A stretch of DNA of 45,235 nucleotides from Actinomycetota bacterium (lineage in GTDB: Bacteria > Actinomycetota > Actinomycetes > Actinomycetales > Microbacteriaceae): contig JAFDWM010000012.1 of the NCBI GenBank assembly GCA_018268455.1, forward strand, positions 1 to 45,235. Direction: 5' to 3'. Positions 21,701-30,038 of the stretch are shown in pieces (the stretch's first letter is position 1; each line of letters opens with the position of its first letter). The translations under genes were made by a program, and so were the position numbers. The notes beneath the pieces were generated by a model, which searched no databases, was not told the DNA's origin, and was given only the letters and a program-made list of their open reading frames with translations.

Positions 21701-23806
21701 GTGACATCGGCTGGAACAGACTCCCGCGCGGCTCAGCGCCGCGCACGCACCGCGTCGGCGACGAAGGTCGGATCGAGCTTCATCCCGCATGTGCAGGGTC
21801 TGCGGGCGATCGCCGTGCTCTCGGTCGTGCTGTACCACTTCTGGCCGGGGCGACTCACCGGCGGCTACGTCGGCGTCGACATCTTCTTCGTCATCTCCGG
21901 GTTTCTCATCACCGCGCATCTCGCCCGGGAGCTCGCCGCGACCCAGCGGGTGAACCTGGGGCAGTTCTGGGCGCGGCGTGCGCGCCGGCTGCTGCCGGCG
22001 TCGCTGCTCGTGCTGCTGTTCTGCGCGATCGTCGCATCGATCCCGATCCTGTCGCCGCTGTCCCAGCTGCCGGCCGAACTCAAGGAGATCGTCGCCTCCA
22101 CGTTCTACGTGGAGAACTGGTTCCTGGCATTCAACTCCGCCGACTACCTGGCGCACTCCGGTGACCCGACGATGGTGCAGCACTACTGGTCGCTCTCGCT
22201 CGAGGAGCAGTTCTATGTGCTCTGGCCGCTGATCATGCTGCTGGCGGCATGGATCGCGGTCAAGTACTTCCGCGGCAACCGGCTTCGTGCGGCGGCGGTT
22301 GCGATCGGCATCGTGTCCGCGGCGTCCTTCGCGTTCTGCGTCTGGTTCACACTGACCAACCCCGCGCCGGCCTACTTCGTCACGTTCGGGCGGATGTGGC
22401 AGTTCGGTGTCGGCGCTCTGCTGGCGCTGGTTCCGCGACTGCGGATCCGCAACGCGGTCGGCAGCTTCGTGCTGGGCTGGGCCGGCATCATCGTGCTGCT
22501 GGCGGTCATCGTCCGATTCGACGGGCAGACCGTGTTTCCCGGCTACATGGCGGCGATCCCGACGCTCGCGGCGGCGGCCATCATCGCCGCGTCGAACACC
22601 GACCGCTGGTGGTATCCGACCCGGATCCTCGCGATCCGTCCGATGCGCTTCACCGGCGACATCTCCTACAGCCTCTATCTCTGGCACTGGCCGCTCATCA
22701 TCATCGCGCCGTCGGTGCCGTTCTGGGGTCTCAGCATCTATCACCGCGTCGCGCTCGTCGGCATCTGCTTCGTCCTCGCCTGGCTGACCAAGCGGTTCGT
22801 CGAGGATCCGATGCGCACCTGGAAGCCGCTGACCTCGCGCAAGCCGCGGCTGTCGCTGTGGGCATCGCTTGCGGCGATGATCGTCGTGGCCGCGGCCGCG
22901 GGAACCGGCTGGGTGGCGAACGCCACGACCTACCAGCAGGGCGTGCAGGCGATCGCCTCCGTGCGCGCGAATCCGCCGACCTGCTTCGGGGCGGCGTCGA
23001 TCCTCGACGAGTCCTGCGCGGGCACCGAGACCGACAAGGTGCTTCCCGCGCCCGGCTTCGCGGGTGTCGATCGCCCGTCCGAGGACCAGTGCTTCGTGCA
23101 GCTGAACGACTCCCGTGCCGTCGCGTGCGAGTTCGGGTCCAAGGATCCCGGGGCCAAGCAGGTCGCGCTCATCGGCGACAGCCACGCGTTCCAGCTGCTC
23201 ACCACGTTCCAGGGCATCGCCGAGAAGGAGGGGTGGCACCTCACCACCTACTTCAAGGGCGCGTGCCCCTGGAGCACGACCCCGCTGTCCACCGGCGGCG
23301 CATTCGGGGACGCGTGCACGCAGTACCGCGCGAACGTGGCCGCACAGCTCGAGAAGAAGCACTTCGATGCGATCTTCACCTCCGCCCTGTCCACCACGCC
23401 CTTTGCGGCGGGTGATCACGGCTCGACGCTCGACGCAGCCGTGGCGGGCTACCGCGCCGCGTGGGCCACGCAGACCGCCAAGGGCACGCCCGTCATCACC
23501 GTCGTCGACAACCCCGTGTGGGAGACGGATCCGAACAAGTGCCTGCGCACCCGCGGCGCGACGGCCTGCGACGGCCTGCGCTCGGACATGCTCACCGAGA
23601 AGGATCCGCTGCGCGAAGCGGCCGCCGGGCAGAAGCTCGTCACGCTGCTGGACTTCACGAAGGTCTACTGCGACGAGGAGAACTGTCGTGCCGTCGTCGG
23701 CGGGGCGAACATCTACCGCGATCAGGACCACATCACGGTCACGTTCGCGAACACGCTGGCCCCGCAGTACACCGCAGCGCTCAAGGCGGCGATGGGGCTG
23801 AGCTGA
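21701..23806 (+). CDS. Membrane acyltransferase with C-terminal SGNH domain (OafA/YrhL type)
   Basis: A 701-residue two-domain protein predicted to acylate cell-surface glycans. The N-terminal acyltransferase-3 domain (about 25-400) has roughly ten membrane helices, with the catalytic His region in HVQGLRAIAVLSVVLYHF and the motif GGYVGVDIFFVISGFLI. A final helix (about 390) leads to an extracytoplasmic SGNH domain with GDSHAF (serine nucleophile) and the C-terminal DQDHIT (Asp-x-x-His). Cysteine pairs in the SGNH part suggest disulfides. The membrane part would pass an acyl group to the SGNH part. The acceptor (peptidoglycan, teichoic acid, polysaccharide) cannot be told. No strong ribosome site is present; the start is set by the leaderless box. 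Confidence 0.93.
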   Translation: MTSAGTDSRAAQRRARTASATKVGSSFIPHVQGLRAIAVLSVVLYHFWPGRLTGGYVGVDIFFVISGFLITAHLARELAATQRVNLGQFWARRARRLLPASLLVLLFCAIVASIPILSPLSQLPAELKEIVASTFYVENWFLAFNSADYLAHSGDPTMVQHYWSLSLEEQFYVLWPLIMLLAAWIAVKYFRGNRLRAAAVAIGIVSAASFAFCVWFTLTNPAPAYFVTFGRMWQFGVGALLALVPRLRIRNAVGSFVLGWAGIIVLLAVIVRFDGQTVFPGYMAAIPTLAAAAIIAASNTDRWWYPTRILAIRPMRFTGDISYSLYLWHWPLIIIAPSVPFWGLSIYHRVALVGICFVLAWLTKRFVEDPMRTWKPLTSRKPRLSLWASLAAMIVVAAAAGTGWVANATTYQQGVQAIASVRANPPTCFGAASILDESCAGTETDKVLPAPGFAGVDRPSEDQCFVQLNDSRAVACEFGSKDPGAKQVALIGDSHAFQLLTTFQGIAEKEGWHLTTYFKGACPWSTTPLSTGGAFGDACTQYRANVAAQLEKKHFDAIFTSALSTTPFAAGDHGSTLDAAVAGYRAAWATQTAKGTPVITVVDNPVWETDPNKCLRTRGATACDGLRSDMLTEKDPLREAAAGQKLVTLLDFTKVYCDEENCRAVVGGANIYRDQDHITVTFANTLAPQYTAALKAAMGLS

Positions 23807-23831
23807 TCCGCCGCTGCGGACGCGTGCGGGA

Positions 23832-23837
23832 TAGTGT
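23832..23837 (+). promoter_or_regulatory. -10 box of the gamma-carbonic-anhydrase gene (leaderless)
   Basis: TAGTGT is followed by six bases and the ATG at 23844. Confidence 0.5.
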
Positions 23838-23843
23838 CGAGGA

Positions 23844-24374
23844 ATGAGCAACGACGCCACGATCCTGTCCCTGCCCGGCCGCACCCCGGCGATCGATGAG
23901 ACGGCGTTCCTCGCCGCGGGCGCGCGTGTGATCGGGGCGGTGACGATCGGCGAGGGCTCCAGCGTCTGGTACAACGCGGTGCTGCGCGCGGATTCCGCGG
24001 AGATCAGGATCGGCGCCGGCAGCAATGCGCAGGACAGCGTGTCGGTGCATGTCGATGCCGGGCACGGTGTCGCCATCGGCGACGACGTCTCGATCGGCCA
24101 CAACGCGGTCGTGCACGGGTGCACGATCGGCGACGGCTCGCTGATCGGCATGGGGGCCGTCGTGCTCAACGGAGCCGTGATCGGATCCGAATGCCTCATC
24201 GCCGGTGGCGCGCTGGTGCTGAGCGGCACCCAGGTGCCGGACGGCTCGCTCGTCGCGGGTGTTCCGGCGAAGGTCCGCCGCGAACTCACCGCCGAGGAGC
24301 GCGAAGGACTGCGCGAGAACGCCCGGGTGTACCGGGAGCACTCCGCGCTGCACCGCCAGGCCACCCCGGCCTGA
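23844..24374 (+). CDS. Gamma-carbonic-anhydrase-family protein (left-handed beta-helix)
   Basis: A 176-residue left-handed parallel beta-helix protein of hexapeptide repeats (motifs such as GEGSSVWYNAVLRAD, IGDDVSIGHNAVVHG, IGDGSLIGMGAVVLNGAVIG). The His residues expected as metal ligands are present (SVHVD, GHNAVVHG), consistent with a zinc or iron enzyme that hydrates carbon dioxide, though many homologues (YrdA, PaaY) have unclear activity. The C-terminal helix (LTAEEREGLRENARVYREH) is typical. The length is normal. Confidence 0.93.
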   Translation: MSNDATILSLPGRTPAIDETAFLAAGARVIGAVTIGEGSSVWYNAVLRADSAEIRIGAGSNAQDSVSVHVDAGHGVAIGDDVSIGHNAVVHGCTIGDGSLIGMGAVVLNGAVIGSECLIAGGALVLSGTQVPDGSLVAGVPAKVRRELTAEEREGLRENARVYREHSALHRQATPA

Positions 24375-24406
24375 GCGGAGTGCACCGGAGCGTGGTCTGC
24401 GCCCGG

Positions 24407-24412
24407 TAGTCT
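24407..24412 (+). promoter_or_regulatory. -10 box of the CAT tRNA
   Basis: TAGTCT lies nine bases before the tRNA 5' end. Confidence 0.45.
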
Positions 24413-24421
24413 CGAAGGTCC

Positions 24422-24495
24422 GGGGCGGTGGCCAAGCTGGTGAAGGCAGTGGGCTCATAACCCAACGATCGCGGGTTCAAGTCCCGCCCGCCCCA
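24422..24495 (+). tRNA. tRNA with anticodon CAT (elongator Met or Ile2)
   Basis: A complete cloverleaf: acceptor GGGGCGG/CCGCCCC, anticodon loop CTCATAA (anticodon CAT), T-arm GCGGG-TTCAAGT-CCCGC. The first pair is G1-C72, not the mismatch of initiator tRNA, although the GGG/CCC next to the anticodon loop is initiator-like. It is therefore either elongator methionine or the AUA-reading isoleucine tRNA whose C34 becomes lysidine; the sequence alone does not settle which. CCA is not encoded. Confidence 0.9.
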
Positions 24496-24593
24496 CTTCA
24501 CGCCGCTCTCCCTTCGGTGCTGCAGGGCGCGTACCCTGGTGTCAACGCCGACGCCCCTCGGACGCCGACGCTCGGACGGATCGGAGCGCGAGC

Positions 24594-25712
24594 ATGGGAT
24601 GGCAGCTCAAGAACCTGACGACGGCGACCGCGGGTGCGCCGCCGGCCGTGCATCAGCCGACCGCGTGGCTGTTCGCGCAGTTCACCAGGCACGTCGTGTT
24701 CCAGGGGTTCACGCCCTCCGGCGGCGATGATGGCCAGCTCTACGAGCTCTATTGCAGTGCGAGCGACGACTGGCATGTCAAGAACCTCGTCTCAGAGGCC
24801 GACGGCGCTCCCGTGGCGACTTCGGCGGACGGCTACATCTGGGCGCACCAGGGTTCTCAGCACGTCGTCTATCAGGGGCAGCGGTTCGACGGTCACGTGC
24901 ACGAGCTCTGGTACACCGAGGACGACGGGTGGAACGCCAATGACCTCACGAACGCGGCGCACGCGCCACTGACCCTCTCGCAGCCGCACGGGTACGAGAC
25001 CTTCTATGACGGCACCCAGCGCGTCGTCTACCAGGCCAGGGTCGGCGGGCACATCCACGAGCTGAGCAACGCGGGACACGGCTGGCACGACCTCGACCTG
25101 ACGGCGGCCACGGGGGCGCCGCCGTGCGCGCCCGACGCGGCGCCGACCGGCTACTCCTTCGAGGCGCAGGGCACCGTGCACGTGCTGGTTCGCACGCAGA
25201 ACGGGCACATCCTCGAATTCTGGCGCGACGCCTCGTCGTGGCATGTGGAGGATCTCATCGCGGCGACCGGTGCGCCCGCCATGGGTGACGCGGAGACGGT
25301 GCACGGCTACGTGTTCGCGGGCGAGGGCGGCCAGCATGTCGACTACGTGGGCATCGACCATCATGTGCATGAACTGTGGTGGCTCGCGGGCGCCTGGCAT
25401 CACAACGACCTCACCGTCGCAACGGGCGCGGCGGCGCCGATCCCCACCGCGAGCCCGGCGGGCTATGCCTTCGAAGCGGGACTGTTCCAGCCGGTCGCGA
25501 CGCAGCATGTGCTCTACACCGGCACGGACACGATGGTCCACGAACTGTGGTGGAGTGCCGGATCCTGGCACGTCAACGACATCGGGGCGAGGGTCGGCGC
25601 TCCGGCGATCGTCGGGGATCCGGTGGCGTTCGTCGAGGTCGATGAGGGCACGCAGAACGTCTTCTACCTCAGCGATGCGCACGAGATCATCGAACTGCGT
25701 TGGAGGCCCTGA
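24594..25712 (+). CDS. Seven-repeat protein, predicted beta-propeller (possible lectin)
   Basis: A 372-residue protein of seven imperfect repeats of 51-57 residues. Each repeat starts with Trp (W3, W60, W113, W164, W216, W268, W325) in a motif like WHVNDLT, followed by an Ala/Gly-Ala-Pro turn, a GY segment, then QHVVYQG and HVHELWW. Four short strands per unit and seven units predict a seven-bladed beta-propeller, with the first Trp strand closing the last blade. Bacterial and fungal lectins (PLL- or AAL-type) share this plan, but I cannot assign a family or ligand. No signal peptide is seen, so it is cytoplasmic or leaves by another route. It lies 98 bases after a tRNA, as accessory cargo often does. 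Confidence 0.85.
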   Translation: MGWQLKNLTTATAGAPPAVHQPTAWLFAQFTRHVVFQGFTPSGGDDGQLYELYCSASDDWHVKNLVSEADGAPVATSADGYIWAHQGSQHVVYQGQRFDGHVHELWYTEDDGWNANDLTNAAHAPLTLSQPHGYETFYDGTQRVVYQARVGGHIHELSNAGHGWHDLDLTAATGAPPCAPDAAPTGYSFEAQGTVHVLVRTQNGHILEFWRDASSWHVEDLIAATGAPAMGDAETVHGYVFAGEGGQHVDYVGIDHHVHELWWLAGAWHHNDLTVATGAAAPIPTASPAGYAFEAGLFQPVATQHVLYTGTDTMVHELWWSAGSWHVNDIGARVGAPAIVGDPVAFVEVDEGTQNVFYLSDAHEIIELRWRP

Positions 25713-25715
25713 ATA

Positions 25716-25753
25716 TAAGTAACCTCGCAGTTAAGTAACCAACGAGGTACATT
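25716..25753 (+). promoter_or_regulatory. arsR promoter with operator-like repeats
   Basis: TAAGTAACC occurs twice (25716-25724 and 25732-25740), and an inverted pair ACCTCG/CGAGGT (25722-25727 and 25743-25748) flanks the second copy. The -10 box TACATT (25748-25753) is followed by six bases and the ATG, so the repeats cover the promoter. This fits an autoregulatory operator for the ArsR protein. Confidence 0.5.
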
Positions 25754-25759
25754 AACGGC

Positions 25760-26077
25760 ATGGACGCCGTGCTGCAGGCTCTCGCCGATCAGAGTCGACG
25801 CGTCGTGCTGGACATCCTGCGCGATCACGAAGCGACGGCGGGTGAACTTGCGCGAGCGCTGCCGATCGCGCGGCCGGGAGTCTCGCGGCATCTGCGCGTA
25901 CTGCGCGAGGCGGGTCTGGTCGAGGTACGCCAGGACGCGCAGCGACGGATCTACCGCCTGCGCCCGGAGGCGCTGGTCGACCTCGACGAATGGCTCGGGG
26001 AGTACCGCGATCTGTGGCTGCAGCGCCTGGACGCGCTGCACACCGAGATCGCCCGAGGGAAGAAGGACAGGACATGA
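25760..26077 (+). CDS. ArsR-family helix-turn-helix regulator
   Basis: A 105-residue winged helix-turn-helix repressor-type protein. The HTH is ATAGELARALPIARPGVSRHL followed by the wing REAGLVEVRQDAQRRIYRL. No obvious cysteine metal site is present, so it is probably one of the ArsR proteins paired with an AHSA1 partner, not a metal sensor. The C-terminal helix ELARALxx...DLDEWLGEYRDLW helps dimerise. It overlaps the next gene by an ATGA. Direct repeats over its promoter suggest self-repression. Confidence 0.93.
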   Translation: MDAVLQALADQSRRVVLDILRDHEATAGELARALPIARPGVSRHLRVLREAGLVEVRQDAQRRIYRLRPEALVDLDEWLGEYRDLWLQRLDALHTEIARGKKDRT

Positions 26078-26598
26078 TCGCAACCGGGACGATGTGGGAT
26101 CTCGACGACACTCATGGCGCCATCCGCGTCGAGAGCGTCTATGAGACCGACGTGGAGGATCTCTGGCAGGCATGCACGGATCCTGCGCGTCTGGCGCGCT
26201 GGATCGTCCAGGTGGCCGGGGACTTCCGGGTCGGGGGCGTCCTGGATGCCACGTTCACGAGCACGTGGACCGGGGTGATGCGCATCGAGGTGTGCGAGGC
26301 TCCGCACCACCTCGTGGTCACTCAGGAGCCCGGCACCGACGAGGAGACCGTGATCGAGGCCTGGTTCTCCGCCGAGGGGGCGCAGTCCCGGCTGGTCGTC
26401 GAGGAGCGCGGGCTGGGCGTCGGCGTGCTGCACTTCCACGCGGCGGGCTGGCAGGTGCACCTCGAGGACCTCGGACATTCCCTGCGGTCGGCGTCCGGCG
26501 CGCATCCCTCCGGCTGGTCCGCGACGGAGCCCGCGCCCGCCTGGAACGAGCGCTGGCAGGCGCTGCTCCCCGCGTACGAGGCGGTGCGCGCCAGCTGA
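26074..26598 (+). CDS. SRPBCC/AHSA1-domain protein
   Basis: A 174-residue START-like (SRPBCC, AHSA1-type) hydrophobic-pocket protein, starting at the ATG overlapping the arsR stop, with GAAGGA upstream. The motif IRVESVYETDVEDLWQACTDPARLARWIVQVAGDFRVGG is the family N-terminal signature, with the helix-grip pattern following. ArsR-AHSA1 pairs are common in actinobacteria and are thought to act on small hydrophobic ligands or stress responses; the ligand here is unknown. The pair forms a two-gene operon. Confidence 0.92.
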   Translation: MIATGTMWDLDDTHGAIRVESVYETDVEDLWQACTDPARLARWIVQVAGDFRVGGVLDATFTSTWTGVMRIEVCEAPHHLVVTQEPGTDEETVIEAWFSAEGAQSRLVVEERGLGVGVLHFHAAGWQVHLEDLGHSLRSASGAHPSGWSATEPAPAWNERWQALLPAYEAVRAS

Positions 26599-26608
26599 TC
26601 CCCGCGTG

Positions 26609-26635
26609 CACCGCGGTCCATCGCGCACCGCGGTG
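26609..26635. terminator. Hairpin between converging genes
   Basis: CACCGCGGT (26609-26617) pairs with ACCGCGGTG (26627-26635) across a 9-base loop. The two arms are copies of a self-complementary core, so it folds on either strand and could end both the AHSA1 gene and the peptidase gene. No U run follows. Confidence 0.45.
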
Positions 26636-26648
26636 AATCCGACCTCGC

Positions 26649-27926
26649 TCAGCGGATCCGGCGGTCGTGGGCGAGGTCGACGAGGCGCTCCAGCACGACG
26701 CCGGCGCGCAGACCGTTGTGCTCGTGCTCGCTCGTGATCCACAGGCGCACGTCGGGCAGGAGCTCGGCGGTCTCGAGCGAGAACTCGAGCGGCACGTACA
26801 CGTCGTTCACGTAGACCGCGGCGGCACCCTGCGCACCCGAGGCGGCGATCGCCGCGGGGTCGTAGATCGTCGGCCAGGCGTGCTCGGCGAGGGCGAGCGT
26901 GACGTCGCGCCAGGGCTGGAAGGCCGGCACGGTCTCGGTCCAGTCCCGGCGGATGTGCTCGCCCGTGAACAGCGTCACGTCGTCGCGGAAGTCCTGGGGT
27001 TCGGTGCGCTCGGCCGACCAGTCGGTCACATGCCCGTTCGAGTAGCTGGACTCATGGAAGACGAAGTAGAGCGGGTTGCGCCCGCCGAAGGGCATCGCGG
27101 CGGCGAGGTCGTATCGGAACGCGTTGCTGGACGGGTCATGCTCCAACAGCGTCCAGAGGGTCTGCCAGCCGTCGTTGGTGCCCAGCGCCGAACCGGCGGA
27201 GCGCAGCCGGGACGGGGAGACGACCTCGCCGCCCGGCAGGACGATGTCACCGGCCGCGGCGAGGTCCACCAGCCGGCGCATGCGTTCGCGGTGCTCGGGG
27301 AATCGGCGGTAGTAGCGTTCGGATGCCGTGCGCATCTTGTCATAGCAGAGCGCGTACACGTCATCCGGAGTGCGGGTGACGGTGCTCAGTCCGCCGGTGA
27401 TGTACACCTGGTCGAGGCTGGCGGCGTCGGTGGAGAGATACGCGAGGCTGGTGAAACCGCCGAAGGACTGTCCCAGCAGGTTCCACTGCGCCGCCCCCAG
27501 GTGTTCGCGCATGGCCTCGCAGTCACGCACGATCGCGTCCGCACGCAGGTGGGTGAGGTATTCCGCGACGGCTTCCGTGCCGCGGGACAGGATCCTGTCG
27601 GAGACGGGGGTGGAGCGTCCGGTGCCGCGCTGGTCGATCATCACGACCCGATGGTGCGCGAGCGCCTGGTCCAGCCACGACGGCGACGTGGGCCCGTGCA
27701 TCGACCGCGGGGCCTCGGATCCCGGCCCGCCCTGCAGGAACACGAGGTACGGCAGGTCCTCGCCGCCCTCTCGCGAGGCGACCGAGGCGAACACGTCGAT
27801 GGTGCGGGTGTCGGTCGGGTCCGACCACACCAGCGGCACGGTGAGCGTGTGCTCCTCGAGGGTGAGGTCCAGGATCCGGCGTCGCACGACGGGTGCGGCG
27901 GTCACGGTGGCGGTGGAGGCGGTCAT
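26649..27926 (-). CDS. Alpha/beta hydrolase, prolyl aminopeptidase (peptidase S33) type
   Basis: A 425-residue serine hydrolase. The oxyanion loop is QGGPGSE, a second block is VVMIDQRGTGRSTP, and the nucleophile elbow is GQSFGG. The large cap insertion (about 170-320) is typical of S33 prolyl aminopeptidases and related peptidases that free N-terminal proline. The C-terminal His region carries TSEHEHNGLRA. The start ATG at 27926 shares one base with the stop of the upstream DUF262 gene, so the two are translated together; the first 52 codons of the longer frame lie within that gene and are not used. A functional link with the DUF262 protein is not established. Confidence 0.92.
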   Translation of the reverse strand: MTASTATVTAAPVVRRRILDLTLEEHTLTVPLVWSDPTDTRTIDVFASVASREGGEDLPYLVFLQGGPGSEAPRSMHGPTSPSWLDQALAHHRVVMIDQRGTGRSTPVSDRILSRGTEAVAEYLTHLRADAIVRDCEAMREHLGAAQWNLLGQSFGGFTSLAYLSTDAASLDQVYITGGLSTVTRTPDDVYALCYDKMRTASERYYRRFPEHRERMRRLVDLAAAGDIVLPGGEVVSPSRLRSAGSALGTNDGWQTLWTLLEHDPSSNAFRYDLAAAMPFGGRNPLYFVFHESSYSNGHVTDWSAERTEPQDFRDDVTLFTGEHIRRDWTETVPAFQPWRDVTLALAEHAWPTIYDPAAIAASGAQGAAAVYVNDVYVPLEFSLETAELLPDVRLWITSEHEHNGLRAGVVLERLVDLAHDRRIR

Positions 27927-29926
27927 CACATCACGTTCCCTATGTAGGAGTACTTCACGAAGACTTCTGCGGCCAGGCCCGATTCCTCGAGCAGCCCCTG
28001 GATCGCGCTCATCATGTATCGGGCGTCCCAGCCCATGTAGAGGAAGTGCCCGTCGTCGAGCGCATCCCAGTAGCCGTTCCACGCCTTCTCATCGTAGATC
28101 GGGCCGCCGTTGCGCTCGTTGAACGAGATCAGGGCCTCGCGGGTATCGGTCCAGCCACGGCGGAACACCCGGTTGAACAGGTACTTGACGTCGGGCACGT
28201 CCCAGCGCTCCCCGCGGTACTCGACGTAGTCGAACTCGCGGTCCCAGCCGGCGGGCCAGCCCCGCCGACGCACCGCGTCCAGGATCGGAGTGAGCCCGTC
28301 GTCATCGATGTCGGTCACGGCGGGGCGCGGCCAGATCCGCACGAAGGAATCGGTGAGAGCGGCGGTGCGCTGCGCGATCGCGGCGGTGCTCCACGAATCG
28401 AGGTCGGCGAGAGCGGCGGTGCCGGCCGCTGCGCTGCGCCGGTACGCGGCGCGCTTGTCCGGGAACGATTCGCCGAAGACGCGCTCCGCCAGGGGCTGCT
28501 CGAGCAGGGTGATGTTGCCGAGGGTGGCGGCGAGTGCGCGATGGCTGTTCTGCTCGTCCTCGCTGTACTCGCTCCATGTGCGGATGCCGTCGCCCGACCA
28601 CGTGTTGTGCGGCGCGGCGGGCACGATGAACTCGAGATCGAAGCCGTCCGGATCCGGTACGTCCTCCAATCGCCCGAGCACGTAGAGGGCGTGCGGCAGA
28701 TCCGCGAACTTGAGGGCGACGCGGATCCGCTCGTCGGAGGGTGTGATCCGGGCGATCGCCTTGAGCAGCTGTTCCGGCCCGTCTGCGCGGGCGCGGCAGA
28801 GGCGGGCGATGAGCCGGTCGGTGGGCACGCCCACCACGGCCCGGCGCAGCAGCAGCGCCTGGATCCGCTCCAGAGTCAGCACGAGCTCGTCCTTCGAGAT
28901 GACGCCGAGTTGATGGTCGCGATACGCGCTCATCACCAGCGGGTACGTCGACCGGCCGAAGGTGTTGACGTAGCCGAGCTGGCGTCGGATCTCCGGATCG
29001 GTCTCCTGCGTGGGGTCGAGCAGCACGCGGTAGATGTCCGAGTACTCGCGCCAGATCTTCGCCTGCGCGGGCAGATCGGCGAGATCCACGTGCGGGAACA
29101 CGTGCCGGAATGCGCTGTAGACGCCGTGCTCCCCGGCGACCGCCACCTCACGCCCGGTCGTCATGATGAGGTAGTGCCGCCAGAACGCACCGATCGCCTG
29201 GCCGGTGTTGCGCTCGATCGGCAGCCAGAACTCCTCCTCGACCTCCTGCTGCCGGGCGTGCGAGAGCCCCATCAGTATGTAGTTGTGGATGAGCTCGTGG
29301 TCGCGCAGCGGCTCACCGGTCGAGTTCAGGCTCTCGAAGATCTGCTGGGCGTTGGCCGCCTCGCCGAGGGTGATCGAGACGTGCTCGAGCTTGCGGAGCC
29401 CCCGCCAGATGCGCGGCACCTCGTCGGCATGCACCTGGGAACGGAAGAAGGCGTAATTGTCGTCGAACCGGGATTCGGGCTGGTCCGGGTCGAAACGATC
29501 CAGCACGACGGCCTCGAAGAGCCCCGCCCACGCCTCATGCGGGCGCAGCTTCGTCCGGTTCTCGTCGTCGGGGCGCACCAGCACGCGGGCCAGTTCGGCG
29601 GCGAGCGCCGGGTCCGTGTCGCGCACCGAGTGGTGCAGTGCGGCGATGAGGAGCATGAGCGTGGTGATCCGCTGCTGACCGTCGATGAGGATCAGATCCG
29701 CCTCGGCGTTCTCCCCGTCTGCGGCGGAGAGGATCGAGCCGATGAAGTGACGGTGCGCATCGTCCTCGTCGGCCACGGCGCGGACATCGGCCAGCAGCTG
29801 CTCGCAGCCGCCGATGTCCCAGCGGTACTGGCGCTGATAGACGGGGACGACGATCGTCGTCGCGGGGGAGGAGAGCCACTCGATCGTGCTGACTGCGGTT
29901 GCCTCGACGTTGGTGGCCGTGCTCAT
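27926..29926 (-). CDS. DUF262/DUF1524-like protein (GmrSD-related, possible restriction factor)
   Basis: A 666-residue protein of the DUF262 class. The ParB/Srx-type N-terminus has VPVYQRQYRW (27-36), the nucleotide-associated motif IDGQQR (81-86), and the class motif FESLNSTGEPL (197-207). The region 425-535 has the DUF1524 layout, ending LGNITLL (469-475) and a later RIWPRP. However, the usual E-H-I-x-P His is Phe433 in LEFIVP, so the His-Me nuclease site may be lost or moved. Residues after ~545 form an extension I do not recognise (Trp- and Tyr-rich). Family members include GmrSD, which cuts modified phage DNA. It is co-translated with the S33 peptidase. Confidence 0.85.
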   Translation of the reverse strand: MSTATNVEATAVSTIEWLSSPATTIVVPVYQRQYRWDIGGCEQLLADVRAVADEDDAHRHFIGSILSAADGENAEADLILIDGQQRITTLMLLIAALHHSVRDTDPALAAELARVLVRPDDENRTKLRPHEAWAGLFEAVVLDRFDPDQPESRFDDNYAFFRSQVHADEVPRIWRGLRKLEHVSITLGEAANAQQIFESLNSTGEPLRDHELIHNYILMGLSHARQQEVEEEFWLPIERNTGQAIGAFWRHYLIMTTGREVAVAGEHGVYSAFRHVFPHVDLADLPAQAKIWREYSDIYRVLLDPTQETDPEIRRQLGYVNTFGRSTYPLVMSAYRDHQLGVISKDELVLTLERIQALLLRRAVVGVPTDRLIARLCRARADGPEQLLKAIARITPSDERIRVALKFADLPHALYVLGRLEDVPDPDGFDLEFIVPAAPHNTWSGDGIRTWSEYSEDEQNSHRALAATLGNITLLEQPLAERVFGESFPDKRAAYRRSAAAGTAALADLDSWSTAAIAQRTAALTDSFVRIWPRPAVTDIDDDGLTPILDAVRRRGWPAGWDREFDYVEYRGERWDVPDVKYLFNRVFRRGWTDTREALISFNERNGGPIYDEKAWNGYWDALDDGHFLYMGWDARYMMSAIQGLLEESGLAAEVFVKYSYIGNVM

Positions 29927-29961
29927 GCTGCTGCGCTTCTCCTCTGGTCGTGCTCGCCTCC

Positions 29962-29967
29962 AGTCTA
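29962..29967 (-). promoter_or_regulatory. Possible -10 box of the DUF262-peptidase operon
   Basis: TAGACT on the minus strand, 35 bases before the start codon. This would give a short leader holding AGAGGAG. No clear -35. Confidence 0.35.
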
Positions 29968-30038
29968 TTCAGCGGCACCGGCAGAGCCTTCGTCTTTATT
30001 CACGGGCGATCCTCCCTGGGGTCGCTCGGAGCCCGCTG

